DNA of 64,000 nt from Marsupella aquatica (lineage: Eukaryota > Marchantiophyta). Shown here in pieces: positions 21,826 through 34,731 of this stretch. The notes under the pieces were generated by a model, which was given only the letters and a program-made list of their open reading frames with translations, did not search any database and was not told where the DNA came from. A program made the position numbers and the translations under genes. The first letter of the stretch is position 1. Every line of letters starts with the position of its first letter. The stretch covers positions 16,182,001-16,246,000 of the forward strand of contig OZ316893.1 of assembly GCA_973895155.1 (NCBI GenBank). Direction: 5' to 3'.

Positions 21826-23290
21826 CAATTATTTGGAATTACTGGGCATGAGTTTCATAACCAAGTTAGCACACAGGAAAGAAATTGTTTCTGTGTCATG
21901 AATGAGTGTTGGGCAGTGAGAAATGTGGAGAACAAGCGTAAGAAAACTAAACAGATATTAGGGTTTTAGAAGATGAGAACCAACCCAACATACAGACAAA
22001 CAAGAGAAGGAGCTAGGGAAACACGGGGGAAACAAGAGTGGAACAAGTGGAGGTCACAATACAAGCACTTAACCTTGGAGCAACGGAAATAGAAGACAAA
22101 ATCAAGAACGATCGCTCAGGAGAACGATTAACTGAAGAACAACCAGCAAGGAGATGCACTATCCAATAGCAAGTAACAGTTAAGAGTTACTTGTTTTATT
22201 AGACAAGCAAAATAGGTAACAATTAACAAGTAGCCTTAGTGGAATAAAACGGTTACAGAAACCGAATAAGCAGTTTGGCAGTTACAACTGCTGATAGTTA
22301 GGAGAAGTTACGAAAACCCTGTTTGTATGAAGGATATAGGGTAGTAGAGTAGGAGTGAGAAGGGTCTTTTGTTGTGGAAACTTTCAGGATCAGGAAGCTA
22401 GAGAGGCAGCCCTCAGGAAGCTAGAGAGGCAGCCCAGGAATAGGTAATGCCGAATTGCTAGACTTGGAGGTAGAGAGATGGGAGCCCATGGAAGACAAAC
22501 CATGTAAAGAAATTGATGTGTTCATGGAATGAAAGATGCAATCAAGACCTATTGGCAAAACTACAAGGATCATTTGATTACATAGCTTGTATTTGTTGTA
22601 TGTCAATAGAATTAAAGTTAAGAAGTTGATTGTAAAGAAAAGATGGCTAGAAATATTAACATTTGATAATGGAAAATTTATTTGGATCTGGTTGGAACCT
22701 TTTAAAGGAAGAATAAGAATGTATGGCATGTGGAAATTGAAGTTGCAAACTATTAAAAAAATCCCTACAAGATTAGAATAAAGAGTAATTGACAAGAAAT
22801 GTTGTAAAAGGGAGGCCCAAAGTAGTGTGATATGGAATTAACTACCTTTGATTGGTCATTTAAATATGAACACATTCAATTTGGGCTACAGATTGCACCA
22901 AATGAATGCAAACACCTAATTGAAAGTTGGATGAGAATTATTGAAGAAGAAGAATCAGTATTTAATGAATCTACCACAATGGGTCTAGAGATTCTCTTTG
23001 AAGAAACATTAGTTGAAGGGTAAATGGAACTTAACCTTCAATTCAAGTGACATACGGGGTTTGCGGCTAGGGAAACTCGGATCAATGTCTCGAGTAATCG
23101 CACAAGTAGTCACTATCTAATTGTCGAGAAGGCTGGATAGCAAGCAAAGAGTGCACAAGAAATCAAGTATATTGAGGCCGTAAAATGTTTGATTGATACA
23201 AGAAGGGACATTACTGAAGTGAAGAGTTATGTTGGATAGTTAATTCAAGGATTTGGCAACTAGTCAACTCCAGCGGTTAACAGTCCTCTA
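21826..23290 (+). other. decayed coding fragments, unknown
   Basis: Short protein-like stretches occur in changing frames: FGITGHEFHNQVSTQE near 21840, VKKRWLEILTFDNGKFIW near 22640, and FDWSFKYEHIQFGLQIAP near 22845. A 25-bp near-exact direct repeat (aggaagctagagaggcagccc) lies at 22392-22437. The first stretch is probably the other half of the gene interrupted by copia D. No family recognised. Confidence 0.3.
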
Positions 23291-23299
23291 AGCTCAGGT

Positions 23300-23735
23300 T
23301 GACCGCGTTTACCACAGATTGCACCCAAGTAGACAGTGCAACTGGTGGTGGAGAGCTACTTGAGCGGGCCTGGGGTGGCGTCTGCGGCTGGCCTTGCCCG
23401 AGAAGGTTGGCTGCTGGTGCTGCCGGAGGGGGGCATCGGAGCGGATGTCAAGCCGTAGACCGAGGCTGTGCTAAATCTAGGTTGGCCGAGTGACCGTGCT
23501 TTGGCAAATATGATGTCAAAATGGTATCGTAAGTCTATGGTCCTGGGGTTCCTGAAGACCTTGTTGGGGAGGCAAAGGATGGCTTCTCCAAAGCCAATAT
23601 ACTTTTCTCCTTAGAGGAAGAAATTGGTGATCTCCTTGTCCCTACAATACTTGCTTTCAAACGGGAGCCCAAAATTGGTGATCCAGGTGGTAATGGCCTA
23701 GCAGATGAGTGCGTTGTTCAAAATGCTTCTCAACT
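23300..23735 (-). pseudogene. decayed coding frame, unknown product
   Basis: On the minus strand one frame reads ILNNALIC, stop, AITTWITNFGLPFESKY, then CRDKEITNFFL, stop, GEKYIGFGEAILCLPNKVF, then RNPRTIDLRYHFDIIFAKA, followed by an Ala/Ser/Pro-rich tail. The text is consistent with real but broken coding sequence (TAG and TAA inside). I cannot assign it to a family. The Pro-rich tail after a compact region recalls the organisation at 8245-9111, but I see no direct similarity. Confidence 0.3.
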
Positions 23736-24417
23736 TTGTACCTTTGTGGGTTGGTCTTAGCTAGCAAAGCGGCAAGATGGCCTCCTATCAAAAGAAATTG
23801 GTACCAAAACCGGACAGCTAAACTGGATAGAATAGGACCAGACATATGGCAATGTTTGTAAGGCAAGCTGGATCACTAAGCGCGAAACGAAGGAGATGGG
23901 CTCAAAGCTAGCGCGAGGAGTGAACTGGCGAAGCAAAGGCAAGGAAAGCTCATCTTTTATACCCCCATAGTGCATCAAATGATTGGCTCCTCATGCTCGT
24001 GATAGGCCAAGCTTATCACACCCAAAGCATACCGGTCACTCCTCTGGTCCAGGTTGGAGCATACGAGAGAGCTGCTACCGGATTAGTTATACGGACCTGA
24101 GGTTGACAGCCATAATGAGCTCCTAATCCGGCGATACGTCGGGTGTCGCGCCGCCAGCCCGAGCGTGAACCTCCATCATTACTGGCCTAATCATCATGAC
24201 TAACTAATTTTGTGTCATTGAGTTAATAACTACGGATTCCTATCTCTACTTTGTACGTACTAAATACAGATTAAGCCATATTATTGATTACAACCATGCT
24301 GGCGGTGTCACAAAAACTTACCGATGCAAGAAATGGGCAAAGGAGTGAGAAAGCCATCATTTCCCACAATTGTCTCCAAGAACACCATCTGTGAGATGCA
24401 AAGTGATGACAATCAAT

Positions 24418-24742
24418 GGGTATAGCGACGAAGACTGGAAACAGGTAAACAGGAATTTTTTTCTTGTTTTTAATATGCTGTTACCAGGAAAAAATCACTG
24501 TTACCAGGAAAAATGACAATTTAAAAATGTCTCCTATAACATGTAATTTTCAAAAAAATTAACAATGCAACATTTTTAGCTAGCAAAAAAAACTGGTCGA
24601 CCGAGAAGAAAAAAATGCAAAAAAAAATTCAAAAAAAATTCAAAAAAATTTCCACCCATTTTCCTGTTTCCAGTTTTTTTCCAGTTACTAGTTTCTGTTA
24701 TTAACTCCTGTTTCCCGTTTTGCTATCTTTTGTAAACACCTC
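24418..24742 (+). mobile_element. MITE-like non-autonomous element, copy 2 (325 bp)
   Basis: It has the same ends and interior motifs as the element at 14444-14826 and is flanked by the 8-bp duplication CAATCAAT (24410-24417 and 24743-24750). Relative to copy 1 it lacks about 58 bp, including the gctttgagcgctactattag region. Confidence 0.75.
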
Positions 24743-24750
24743 CAATCAAT

Positions 24751-25688
24751 CAACTCACCACAATGGTAGAGAGTATGTTTCAATACAAAACACACAACTT
24801 CAGAATCCAAAAATTCAAATCTTTGCTGCCTCATGTTTCAATTCCCTTCGCTTGTTTCTTTGTTCACTCACTCAACAGTGTAATGATCCTGACCTACATT
24901 GTTAACTATGGATTAAGAGATCGTGAATAGCACTTTTACGTACATTTACCTTGGAGCCCCTTTGATTGGGGGTTTTAACAAGATAATGCACACACTCACT
25001 ACTCTTCTATCCTTTGCATTGGTATGTTTGGATTCCGCCACCAAAATATACCCGATCGGCTTGATAACTCAAAATTGTCTAAGGGATTCTTCAGAACACT
25101 CAACCCGAGAAGGGATCCTTGCCTTACAAGTGAATTGAATGGGCAACTTAAAATCACAACTTTGATGCAACACACAACAAGAACTCAGATAATCTATATA
25201 TTGATTGAACACGATTCCATTAAGGCACTTAACCACATACACTATACTTCAAGCACACATTCTGCAAGCTAAGCTTTGCAACCAACTCAATTCAGACAAT
25301 ATACATGGGTATTTACATAGCCAACCAGCCAAGAACTTATCTAATCTCTAGTGCTTCGACTTGGGTGATCTAACTTGACTAAGAACAAGCCCCAAGAGCC
25401 ACGTTGCGAAGGTTTTTATCCTTGCAGCGTGCTCGCAGAATCCTACCTACAATGTCTACAATCTTGAATCATGGGTAAACAACACCTCTCTAGACTTAGA
25501 GGACACTTACCCATGCAATCCTACTATCTACATTCCCCAGAGTCATTGCATGTTGCAATATTCATCAATCTCTTTCCCTACTCCTGGCGGGATAGCATAA
25601 CCCCCGTCTGGACTCATGGCATTGATGACCTCCTTGTCTTCAAGAACATCAGCATCCACTTATTGTTGTCATTGTCACGTGTGAGACA
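24751..25688. other. no supported gene
   Basis: Only short frames on either strand. No motif or repeat structure that I can support. Confidence 0.4.
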
Positions 25689-26043
25689 TGTTGAGCATAG
25701 ACAACAATCACAACGACAAGCCCTGGATGAACCATCCAACGCACAAGAGTTGACACAGAGAGATACGTGTTTAACCTCCATATGAGGCTATGTCCATGGG
25801 AACACACAAGAGCTTTGCTACACTCAGATAGGCCGACCGACCATCCCAAGCATCCATAACACAAGCTCTTCCTATCTCTCCACTAGCTCCGTAACAATGA
25901 GCCTAATTAAGTTCCCTCTCTCCAAGCAAACACTACTTGGGTATAGAGTGTGCACAGCATGACTAACCTAACCAAGTTTGCGACTAAGGTTAGCCTTAAC
26001 TATGGTACAATCATTACTCTAGACCTAAGAGTAAATCCTAACA
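25689..26043 (-). repeat. diverged solo LTR of the copia A/B family (about 355 bp)
   Basis: On the plus strand it begins TGTTGAGCATAGACAAC and ends GAGTAAATCCTAACA, the reverse complement of the copia A/B LTR ends. Shared blocks include gaaccatccaacgcaca, ggaacacacaagag and caatgagcct. The tandem repeat part is shortened. Flanks agaca and ggaca look like a decayed target duplication. No internal element sequence is next to it. Confidence 0.8.
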
Positions 26044-26249
26044 GGACACACCTCCCAGAATAATTGATTCTAAACCTATCTCTTCAGCTTCTCTGTCGAG
26101 GTTATTGTCTCCAATAGACAAATTATTTGTATTGGTCTGATGGCCGATGTCGAGCCTAATCTCTAAATTGGGCACATCCCCAATGGTATTTACATTCTCA
26201 ATTTGGGTATATTTCCAATATTGGTAATGGCTCCCACAGGTCCTTTACT

Positions 26250-28000
26250 GGCCAGCTTCATTTTCTCCCCTCTAGTGCCGGTGTGGTCCCGCCCCTCTAG
26301 CTCCTATGGTACATCCCCATCTTTTGTAGTTTCTAAGTCAAACACAAAGTTGGGGACCATATCATGAGGTGGCGATGGTGATATAGGCATAGCAGCTTTT
26401 CCCTTATTTCCTCCTCTAACCTGGTGTAGTTGTAGAGCAAGATCTCGCAAAGTTATTGCTTGCTCATCCATCTGTTCTTGGAGTTGATCGGCTTGAGCCC
26501 TTTAAGACTCGGCCTCATCGGCCACTATATCCCTCTGTCCAATTACCACTTCATAATCCTTGAGTACTTGATCAGACTTGATCTTGTACTTCTCCAGCTC
26601 AGACTTCAGCGCAACTTCCTCCACTTCCCACTGGTCTTGCTCCTTTGTCAACTTGGCACGCTCAACGTCCAGGTTGCCCCAATTAAGCTACCCTCGCTTC
26701 TTCCTTCAGGGCAAAAATGCACTCTTCATTCTTTTTCAAGGCATCCACCAACGGTTTGATCCCTGCCTCGTTTTCCTTGGCCAAGTCCTTGGTCAAGCTT
26801 GCTTTTGTTGCTGCAATCTGCTGTGCATGTGCATCCTTTAGCTCATTGATTGTCTTATGCAATTGCAATATCTTCCCGGAATATCTTAAACTTCTCAAGG
26901 GCTAAAAGCTCCTTTTTCTTCTAGACCGCCTTCTCATTGTCTTTCTCCTGTCGGCCAGCTGCTTTTGTAAGTCCACGATCTCCTTATTGGCCACTCTTAA
27001 CTTTTCTGCATAGGATTGAGCATTTGCAAACCATAGCTTTACATCATCACAAAGGGAATTGGTAGTCCCTCATAAATTAGCTAGGCTTGCCTTCTCAGTT
27101 TGCAGCTCCTCTAGCACATCCTTCATCTTTCGTTTATCAGACTGGCCATCGGCCATCTCCCTAAGTTTCCAAATTGCCTCCAACTTCTTTGCTTGTTTTG
27201 CCTCAACTAGGATTAATTAGAAGCAGATGGTGTTCTTCTTGTCATCTAAGCTTTAGAGGCAAAGAATCTAACTTGTTAGGAACGGTGTCTAGTAAAGTCT
27301 TGACCAAAGCATTCCCCGCATTTAGTGCCATTTTGATTGCATAAGCCAATGCCGCACCCTTGTAGTTGATGTTCAAATACGGTTTCCTTGCCACCCCCTT
27401 GGTTGGAATTAGTCGAGGTTGGGGATGTGTCCCCTTCCTATAAGCTTGTGCTTCAAGATCTTTGCTGATCATGGTCCTCTAGGCAAGTCTCGCTCAGCCT
27501 CCACATTGGGTCCAACAGCGGGAACCTCTGGTTGCCTCAACTTGCCCATTTCTTACTTCTGGCATCCCTGAGAGCCGCCTTTCATGCCATCTCTGCCTTG
27601 GCTGCAATTTGCTTCTTAGGTCTCTCCAAGTCCTCTCCTCGTAAGATCTTCTCTGGCGCGCACTCTTCTATAGTCCTAGGTAAATTCCAATGCTCTATTG
27701 AGCACCAATAGACTACCTATCGGATCAACTATAGATTCCCATCCTAGAAACAAAGAACGTTCAAATCCTCAACACTGGGTTCCCACTTGAACCTTGCATT
27801 GATGTAATCCCTAGTGATAAACACAATGGACATTGCATCCCACAATTGTGCAATGTCCGCCTGCTCTCATTATGCTCTTGCAAGATTGGTCTCCTCATAT
27901 GTCTCTACCTGTTGTTGTGCATAGTTGAGCAATGTTTGCCAGAAATACCTTGCCTGATTGACGTTGGCCATCAATACTTAGACAAAGAGATTATAATGCT
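26250..28000 (-). pseudogene. third decayed member of the coiled-coil family (family U, copy 3)
   Basis: Minus-strand coding text starts near 27970 with ANVNQARYFWQTLLNYA, then VETYEETNLARA, then DIAQLWDAM, then INARFKWEPSVEDLNVL, then IEHWNLPRTIEECAPEKIL. It aligns residue by residue with 7685-8000: FW, V-TY-E, RA, LW, A-F-W-P, then IR and EHW recur in order. Further on are KGAALAYAIKMALNAG and LLDTVPNKLDSLPLKL (27242-27472), then a coiled-coil rod (ELKDAHAQQIAATKASL, 26683-26898). Several in-frame TAG, TGA and TAA codons break it. The shared order of globular part then coiled coil supports one dispersed family. No enzymatic motif is seen. Confidence 0.55.
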
Positions 28001-28589
28001 AAACCCTGAACCCTATGGCTGACAGTCCTGAGAGTTTTGTCCGATAAGTAATATTTTTCTAGGGTGCAATGAGAGGAATAAATAGTGATTTCCCCATCTT
28101 CCCTCCTTACCCCCTACTGTAGATGGTGGTGCAGTACATACCGTCGTTGGAATACCACCATTGTGTAATATTGTATATCCCCAAGTAGCCATTTTTGTAA
28201 TCAACAATTACCAAGCTCCTAACTCTAAGCCTTATTCTAGACTAGTTCCTACACTATTTGCTTAAAAAAATCATAACCTATGCTAATAATGTACACAAAG
28301 CTTTGTGTTTATCCACCTTTTTTTATATAGTGATCCCAATAAGGGCATCACACTACACAACATACATCGTTTGTCACACACATCCAATAACACAAACACA
28401 AAAGAATGAAACACAAGTGGAACTCATGTCCACACATATCCAAAACCCACAATTGCACCCCTAGTTGGGAGTCAAGTCCCCTAACTCTAGCTAGAAATGA
28501 GTTCTACAATGTTGATATACACCTTTTTAGGTGTGAAGATAAGGATTGAGGCTAGATGCAAGTGAGTCCCATCGATCACCTACTTGCAA
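28001..28589. other. no supported gene
   Basis: AT-rich sequence with short frames only. It lies between the coiled-coil pseudogene and the 3' side of gypsy element E; no LTR end could be recognised. Confidence 0.35.
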
Positions 28590-28880
28590 TCCATATCTTT
28601 CCAAGAGAACACAAATGATAACTAGTCGGCTTCACCAACATGAAGAGCACAACCATGATTCTGGCACTAGGAATCACCTGCAATATATGGTGGTATCAAA
28701 CACAACATGTGTCATCCTCTAGAACATTTATCGCAAATCAACATAGTAGCTATTCCCTGAGCAGATTGACACAACATACACTTCAAGATAACACATACAT
28801 GTGCCAAACTTGAATTTACTATACCATCAATGTTTGGAAAGTGACATGGTGCACAGTTACGCACATGATCGGACTTCCAA
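28590..28880 (-). pseudogene. PHD-finger tail of decayed gypsy element E
   Basis: The text RNCAPCHFPNIDGIV is followed by CMLCQSAQGIATMLICDKC, then SRG, an in-frame TGA, HMLCLIPPYI and CQNHGC. This matches a C4HC3 PHD finger: two Cys pairs, a His with a Cys two residues on, and a final Cys pair with altered spacing. The same RNCAPCH-PN-D linker precedes the PHD finger of element C (KNCAPCHLPNLD). The finger is therefore an old part of this lineage. Confidence 0.7.
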
Positions 28881-31800
28881 ACCATATCATCATGTCCTTC
28901 CAATATCAACACACTAGAAGGCAACACTTCACGCATACTCAAAATGGTCCAACCTATGGTCACATCAAGTGCCAATGGTATTGTCTGCTACAAATAAACA
29001 TAGTCACTAGGATGAAATTGTTAAATCCTTGCACAATAACTTGGCATATCACAAAGTATCACGATATCACAAAGTTGGGCAATGGCAAGCTTGGGGGTCT
29101 CACTATATGAAGACCTCCCTATCATCTGCAACGTTTTTAGGCCTTGGACCCCTTAAAATGTAAGAAAAAAATATTTTTCCAACCCCTATGAAGTTGAGAT
29201 ATTCTTGGAATATTCCAAAAATTTGGTTAGAAGGACCTCAATGTTCTTATAAGTCTCAAAATTGGATTTTAAAAGACCCTATTGTTCTTCTGAAAAAATT
29301 CTTAAGTCTTCTCTTTGAACAAATAAAATGGCCCTATCCTTCGTTGCACATGATGTGCCATTTTTATGAAAGTGAAACCCCCGAGATGGCAAGGTTGTCA
29401 AAAGCAATGGGCATCACTCTCCCAAATACCCGTGCTCTCTCTAAACACACCTTCATCCAAACATTGCGATCATCCAAATCCACAACTCATGCGGTATCAA
29501 TGGATAGCCGATGGCAATCTGGCTCTCTACCATAAAGCAACTAAAGAAATAACGTGATGCAAGTGATGCTTGCCGACTAGAATGGTAGCCCATAGCTAAC
29601 CAAGGTAGTTGGAGATCATAATCTCCCAAATGACCAACTTGCAGACCATACTTGTGCAATCCTCTCTTCACAATTTGTACAACTCTATCAGCCAATCCAT
29701 TTGCCTCAAGATGATTGCAAGAAGTGGTACGATCATCAATCAAAGCTTTCTCTCAAAAGATCTCCACAAAACTCCATGCCTTGATCAGTTAACACCTCAA
29801 CTGGTGCTCCAGACTGAGGACACAATTAATCCAAAAATGTGGCAGCAACTCCTCCACTAGCTTTATCTAGCAACGACAACCACTAGTTCAATCCACTTGG
29901 AGAAGTGCTCCACCATGACCAAAACATACCAATGATGTTGTTGGATAAGGGGTAATGGACCAGCAAAGTCCAAAATCCATTGGTATCCCAAACCCATGTT
30001 CGACAATGGATGCAACTGGCATGGGGAGTGGGAGCATTGAATGATTGAGGCTCTCACTTGATCACATACCTTACACTTAGGTATCAATTGCTGGACATGA
30101 GTGTGTATACCAGGCCATCAATATTGTGTGTGCAACAAGCTATAAGTGCGCTTCACACCAAAGTGACCTAACTCCTTGTGTGCATGTCACACCAAATGTA
30201 TTCATTGCATGGGAGGGTCTTGGTACCACCAATGCCTTAACTTCATGCAGTACCCTCAAAAGATGGTTTCCTTCCCATTGAAACCTCTTGGCTCTTTGGA
30301 AAACCCTATCACGCTTCTTGGCATCAAGATTGTCACCAATAGAACCACTACACGGGTATTCCAACACTCTCTCATCGTTGTGAATATCATGTTGTCTAGC
30401 AATAACCTCACCAACATCCATATCAATAGACTCATCATCTACTCCATCCAATGAGGTAGAGTCTATAGATCCACTGCATGCTGGCACCCAACAATCAAAG
30501 GCAAATGCATGTTCTCCTAGCACCATCTCCTTATCTAAATCATCATGCCATCTGTCTCCAGTATCATCCTCCTGATTGGTACATGGATTGCGGCTCAACC
30601 CATCCGTATCCAAGTTCACCTTTCCAGGCCAATGTACAATCTGGAAATCATATTCTTGTAACAACAATGCCCATCGTGCAAGCTTTCAAGTAAGCTTGTC
30701 AAACTCCATTAACCACTTGAGAGGCTGATGATCAATGATCAAAGTGAATGGATTACCAAACAAGTAGCAACAAGTGTGCAACAGCCCACACTGTTGCCAA
30801 ACACTCTTCCTCATAAGAGCTATACTTAGCCTCCATTGAATTGTTTGATCTACTTGCATTTGTCACAACAACCTCATCATCCCTTTTGAGTTAGTACTGC
30901 TCCAAGTCCTACTCCATACCAATCAATGTGCAGCTAAAATAGTCTTCCTGGAATGGGTCTTCTGAAAATAGGGGATGACGCCAATCTTTCCTTCAACTCA
31001 TGAAAGGCATGCTCCTGGTCATCACCCCAAATCCACTCCTGGTCCAACTTAGAGAGTATGGTTAAAGGCTTAACAAGCTGGCTAAATCCTTTAACATACC
31101 TCCTATAGTAGCTTGCCAATCCCAAGAATGCACAAACTCTACTCACATTAGTAGGACAAGGAATCTTTGTAATGGCCTCCACCTTAGTCTACTAGCACAC
31201 ACCAAATCGCCCTAGGTAGATAGTGTGGCCCAAGTACTCAATCTGGTCTTGAAAGGACTTACACTTGCAAGGATGGAGTTTCAACCCATGTTCTCTCGAT
31301 CTCTCCAACACAATTTGTAAGTGTTGTAGATGTCTTCCATAGTAGATGAATAGACCAGAATATCATTAATATAGCATCTAACAAAGTCCAAACTTGCAAG
31401 AATTTGATACATAACTCTATGGAATTTAGCTTGTGCATTCTTTAACCCAAATGGTAAGAACAATCACTAATACAAATGATCCTTGCCATACATATCAATT
31501 CCCCAGAAGGCTATATTGGACCTGTTTGAATGCCTAATTGGCAACTGATGATACCCCGCTCTGAGGTCCAATGAACTAAAAACCTTTGCATGCCCCATAA
31601 CATCAAAGATCTCCTCTAGTGTGGGCATGGCATATTAATCAGATTTTTTCTGACGATTAATAGATCGGTAATCACCACACATTTGCCTATCCGTGTAATT
31701 GCCATGCACATCCTTCTTGGCTGGAATAACTCTGACAGATGCATACTCCCCGTATGAGATCTCCACAAAACTAGCCTCCAATAAATCCTGAGTTCTGCTC

Positions 31801-31920
31801 CGGATCAAGGACCTCTCCATGTCACTATACCGATATGGTCTATGAAACATGAGAGTGAGAGAAATGAGTTTGAACAATGTGCACATCTACTGTACTAAGT
31901 TCCCCTTGTGGTTTAATTTT
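28881..31920 (-). mobile_element. pol: decayed Ty3/gypsy element E, 5'-truncated pol
   Basis: On the minus strand, pieces occur in the Ty3/gypsy order. RT at about 31915-31281 shows AKKDVHGNYTDRQMCGDYR, FLPFGLKNAQAKFHRVMYQ and YINDILVYSS, with the catalytic YxDD changed to YIND. RNase H and connection at 31182-30140 shows FLGLASYYRRYVKGFSQLV and LLQEYDFQIVHWPGKVN. Integrase at 30130-29450 shows KCKVCDQVRAS, WILDFAGPLP, VEHFSKWIELV and ANGLADRVVQIVKRGLHKY. Stops and frame changes occur throughout. Upstream of RT the element ends near 31920, so Gag, protease and any methyltransferase domain are missing. It is a relative of element C, sharing the integrase-PHD linker. No LTR was recognised at either side. 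Confidence 0.88.
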
Positions 31921-31951
31921 TCCCCTTGTGGTTTAATTGAGTTGATTGTCA

Positions 31952-32281
31952 TATAGCATGTTCATCCTACTACATGCCTATTTCGACTTATCTGAAAATT
32001 GATTGTCATTACCTATAAGCAATGAAAATTTGTACTGTATGTGCACAACTCTTATTGTATGTGCACAACTCTTTAGTAACTTTGTACTTTCTTGGTCATA
32101 ATGTGCTTTCCTTTGCATATGTACTTATGGTTTCGTGTGTTATATCACTCACGCTTAATTAACAGATATTAATTTTTTTGTATACACTTCACATGTATCT
32201 ACTTCTTTTATCATAAAATTAATTAAATGATTTACATATCATTACAAAAAATAGGCATGTTCCAGGATGAACATGCTATAT
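31952..32281. mobile_element. TIR MITE (about 330 bp)
   Basis: The left end tatagcatgttcatcc and the right end ggatgaacatgctata are inverted repeats. Inner arms catgcctattt and aaataggcatg continue the pairing to about 28 bp. TA dinucleotides flank both ends, which fits a TA target duplication. The interior is AT-rich and non-coding. It lies just beyond the truncated 5' end of gypsy E. Confidence 0.7.
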
Positions 32282-33129
32282 ATAGTAGTAGGAATAGAGA
32301 GCATATGTAGCATCATTTAATTTCAGTTTTCAAAATCTTAATTCATCAATACATCTTCAAGCCGGGGACACATATTGCCTCCCCAAAAAAGGTGCAACTA
32401 GTGCACAATTTCTGGCACTACAATGACTGTGCTCAAACATGAAAGGAAAGAAGTCAAAAGTTACTTGTGAAAGCAATTTTATTCATTAGGCTCACTTCGT
32501 CACAACATGGAGAAGACAGATTGTCTACAATAGTTCATGCTCTCAGACAATAAGATCATCTCATGTGATGGAAAACCTAGAGGAAAATGGCTTGTGGCTA
32601 GGAGTGAAAGCAGGATGCAATATGTTCATTCCATCTGCAACTTTTGTCTCTGGACCATGGCTTCAAAAGTGACCCTTCTATCTTCTCCACCAATTTGTCT
32701 CCTTGCTATACCACATTTCACACGCATTAATTTATTTACCAACTCCAACTAAGCTAATGAAAAACACCCCAAGCCAAGTAACAAGAGGTCCACTGATGAA
32801 TTTTAGTCAAGTTCAACTGTCTTATTCGTTGGTCAATGTAAGCGTGCGAGGAAATAGTAAACTTTTCCTCACATGAGCAAAAGTTTTACTCAGATGACGA
32901 TCCCTATTCTTTGACAGCCAACTGACTTACAACAACTTGGTTGGTGACATCCAATTTTGGGACTCCTCTTTGGGTCATTTGCAGTCTTAAAAAAATACTA
33001 AAAATATAAAAGGTAACTAAAACGAAAAAAAATTAAAATCATTATTGACTCCTTAACAACATTCTTCTTCTATCAAAATTATTGTTTGCTTGCATTATAC
33101 AATACCTTGTTATTAGGCAGGGTATTTCA
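32282..33129. other. no supported gene
   Basis: AT-rich, with short frames only. I see nothing I can support here. Confidence 0.4.
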
Positions 33130-34452
33130 TTACGGACCCCACTAGAGGTCCCTTCCAAAATTCCTGGCACCACAGTGTGTCACGTCAACAACAACTGCAA
33201 CAAACAAGACTCGTCGGTTTTGTGAACGATAACATGCACAATTGAGGAAACATAGTTTATAGGGCCAAAAATCATTCAACGGACAGCTGTTAAGATGAGG
33301 AGAATCTACGGGCACCATGGGTTTCACTCTCGTAGGATTGCTTTCCGGGTGTATGAATGCTGTCCTTTTGGGTAGGAAGCCCTGACTGGCCGTTTTTCTC
33401 TGATGGGTCAGGGAGGGTACGGCTCGTCTGACTGATGCTGTCGTCGGAAGGACGGAAATATGGATTGGTGACTGACTAGGGTTGGAGCTGTATGACAATG
33501 AGAACTTTCTCGGAAGACGGGCAGACGTACCAGACCTTTCGAAGAAATTACACGATCCGGTCAGTACCAAAGAGGGACTGATGGGATTTACCGTACAATG
33601 CAATTTTGTATAGGTTGGCTCGACTGTAGTGTTTTCAACGGAGCGCCACGATCAATGACCATCCATAAGCTGTTTTTAGTTTATGGAATATTTAAAAAGG
33701 CAAGTAACGCAGGTCCCTTTTCTCAGACGGTCGCAGAAGGGGAGAGACATTCTTAGAAGATACGGTAGCCTGATGACGTCAGCTGATTAAAAGAGAAGAT
33801 GTCTGTCTCTGGAGTCCCAAGTTATGTTACGGCAATCACGGTCGAAAGCGATTCCTGAAAAGTGGGTGTGGCGTTACGAAGATTCATTCAAGAGGACCTT
33901 CTCATTGGGTAGTTGAGCGAAGTCCTCCAGATGATGTCAGCAGGGTGTCGAAACGGACGACTAAAGATTTTCCAGACAGCCGGCAGAACACTCCAGAGTA
34001 TTTCCACTGCCACTACAGTTTTACCGACCCAATTGTTTGGTGGCTGGCTCAACTGCGAGCCTAAACGGGTGGACCTCGTTTTCGCTCTCGAATTGCACCG
34101 TTGTGAATTGGCGAGCCAGTAAGGGGAATCGAAGTCGTGGGTTGTTCTTCCACTGGTGGGACACGAGGATGATGGGAGACAACTGGATTTGTTCTGAGCC
34201 CTCGGTGTACATCGGTGAGTCAACTTTTTGACCCATATCAAACGCACAATGATGGGAGCCATTGTGGGGCATAACATCTGTACTTACTTCTTCTCAACTC
34301 GCTGGGGACGATACTTTCAGATTGCATGGCCCGTGAGGGGCGGCATGAATTTATAGTAGCAGTTTTTGTCTACCCTCACTGAGTCACCTTGTCAACTCCC
34401 GACTTTCACGCAACGCAAGAGACGAGAGCTACTACAGGGGTTCTGACGAGGG

Positions 34453-34731
34453 GTGTTTGAGGTAGACGAGATCCAGAAGCTATTTCCTCAGATAGATCTT
34501 GGAAATGATTGCAAGTTAAGACGGGAGCAGCTGAATACAATTTCAGCTAGCACTAAATTGGTTTCCGCAACTGACTGTAATAGATTTTTGGAGCCCGGGG
34601 CACAAATTCGTGGCCCGCTCACGGGACCAAATGTGTCCCCTCTCAGGAAACTCCGTGTGATAGTGCTGGCTCTTTCGGCTGTCCTTACTCTCGGTGGTGA
34701 GGTAAATTTGTACACTTCTACGCTGATTTGA
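34453..34731 (+). other. open frame of unknown function, opening with GTG
   Basis: It reads VDEIQKLFPQIDLGND, then a hydrophobic stretch LRVIVLALSAVLTLGG near the end, immediately followed by gaggtaaat, which looks like a plant splice donor. It could be an exon of a real gene or chance. The opposite strand is also open here, which weakens the case. Confidence 0.15.

Noticed and set aside
23299-23493. GC-rich plus-strand frame of 64 codons
   Set aside because: The opposite strand gives a more coherent protein-like text continuing to 23735.
33142-33603. 153-codon minus-strand frame
   Set aside because: Composition is unconvincing and it overlaps the terminal inverted repeat at 33130. No motif or homologue is seen.
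34453-34731. A host membrane-protein exon with splice donor
   Set aside because: One hydrophobic stretch and one gt site are not enough; both strands are open and no second exon is seen. It is kept only as a low-confidence open frame.
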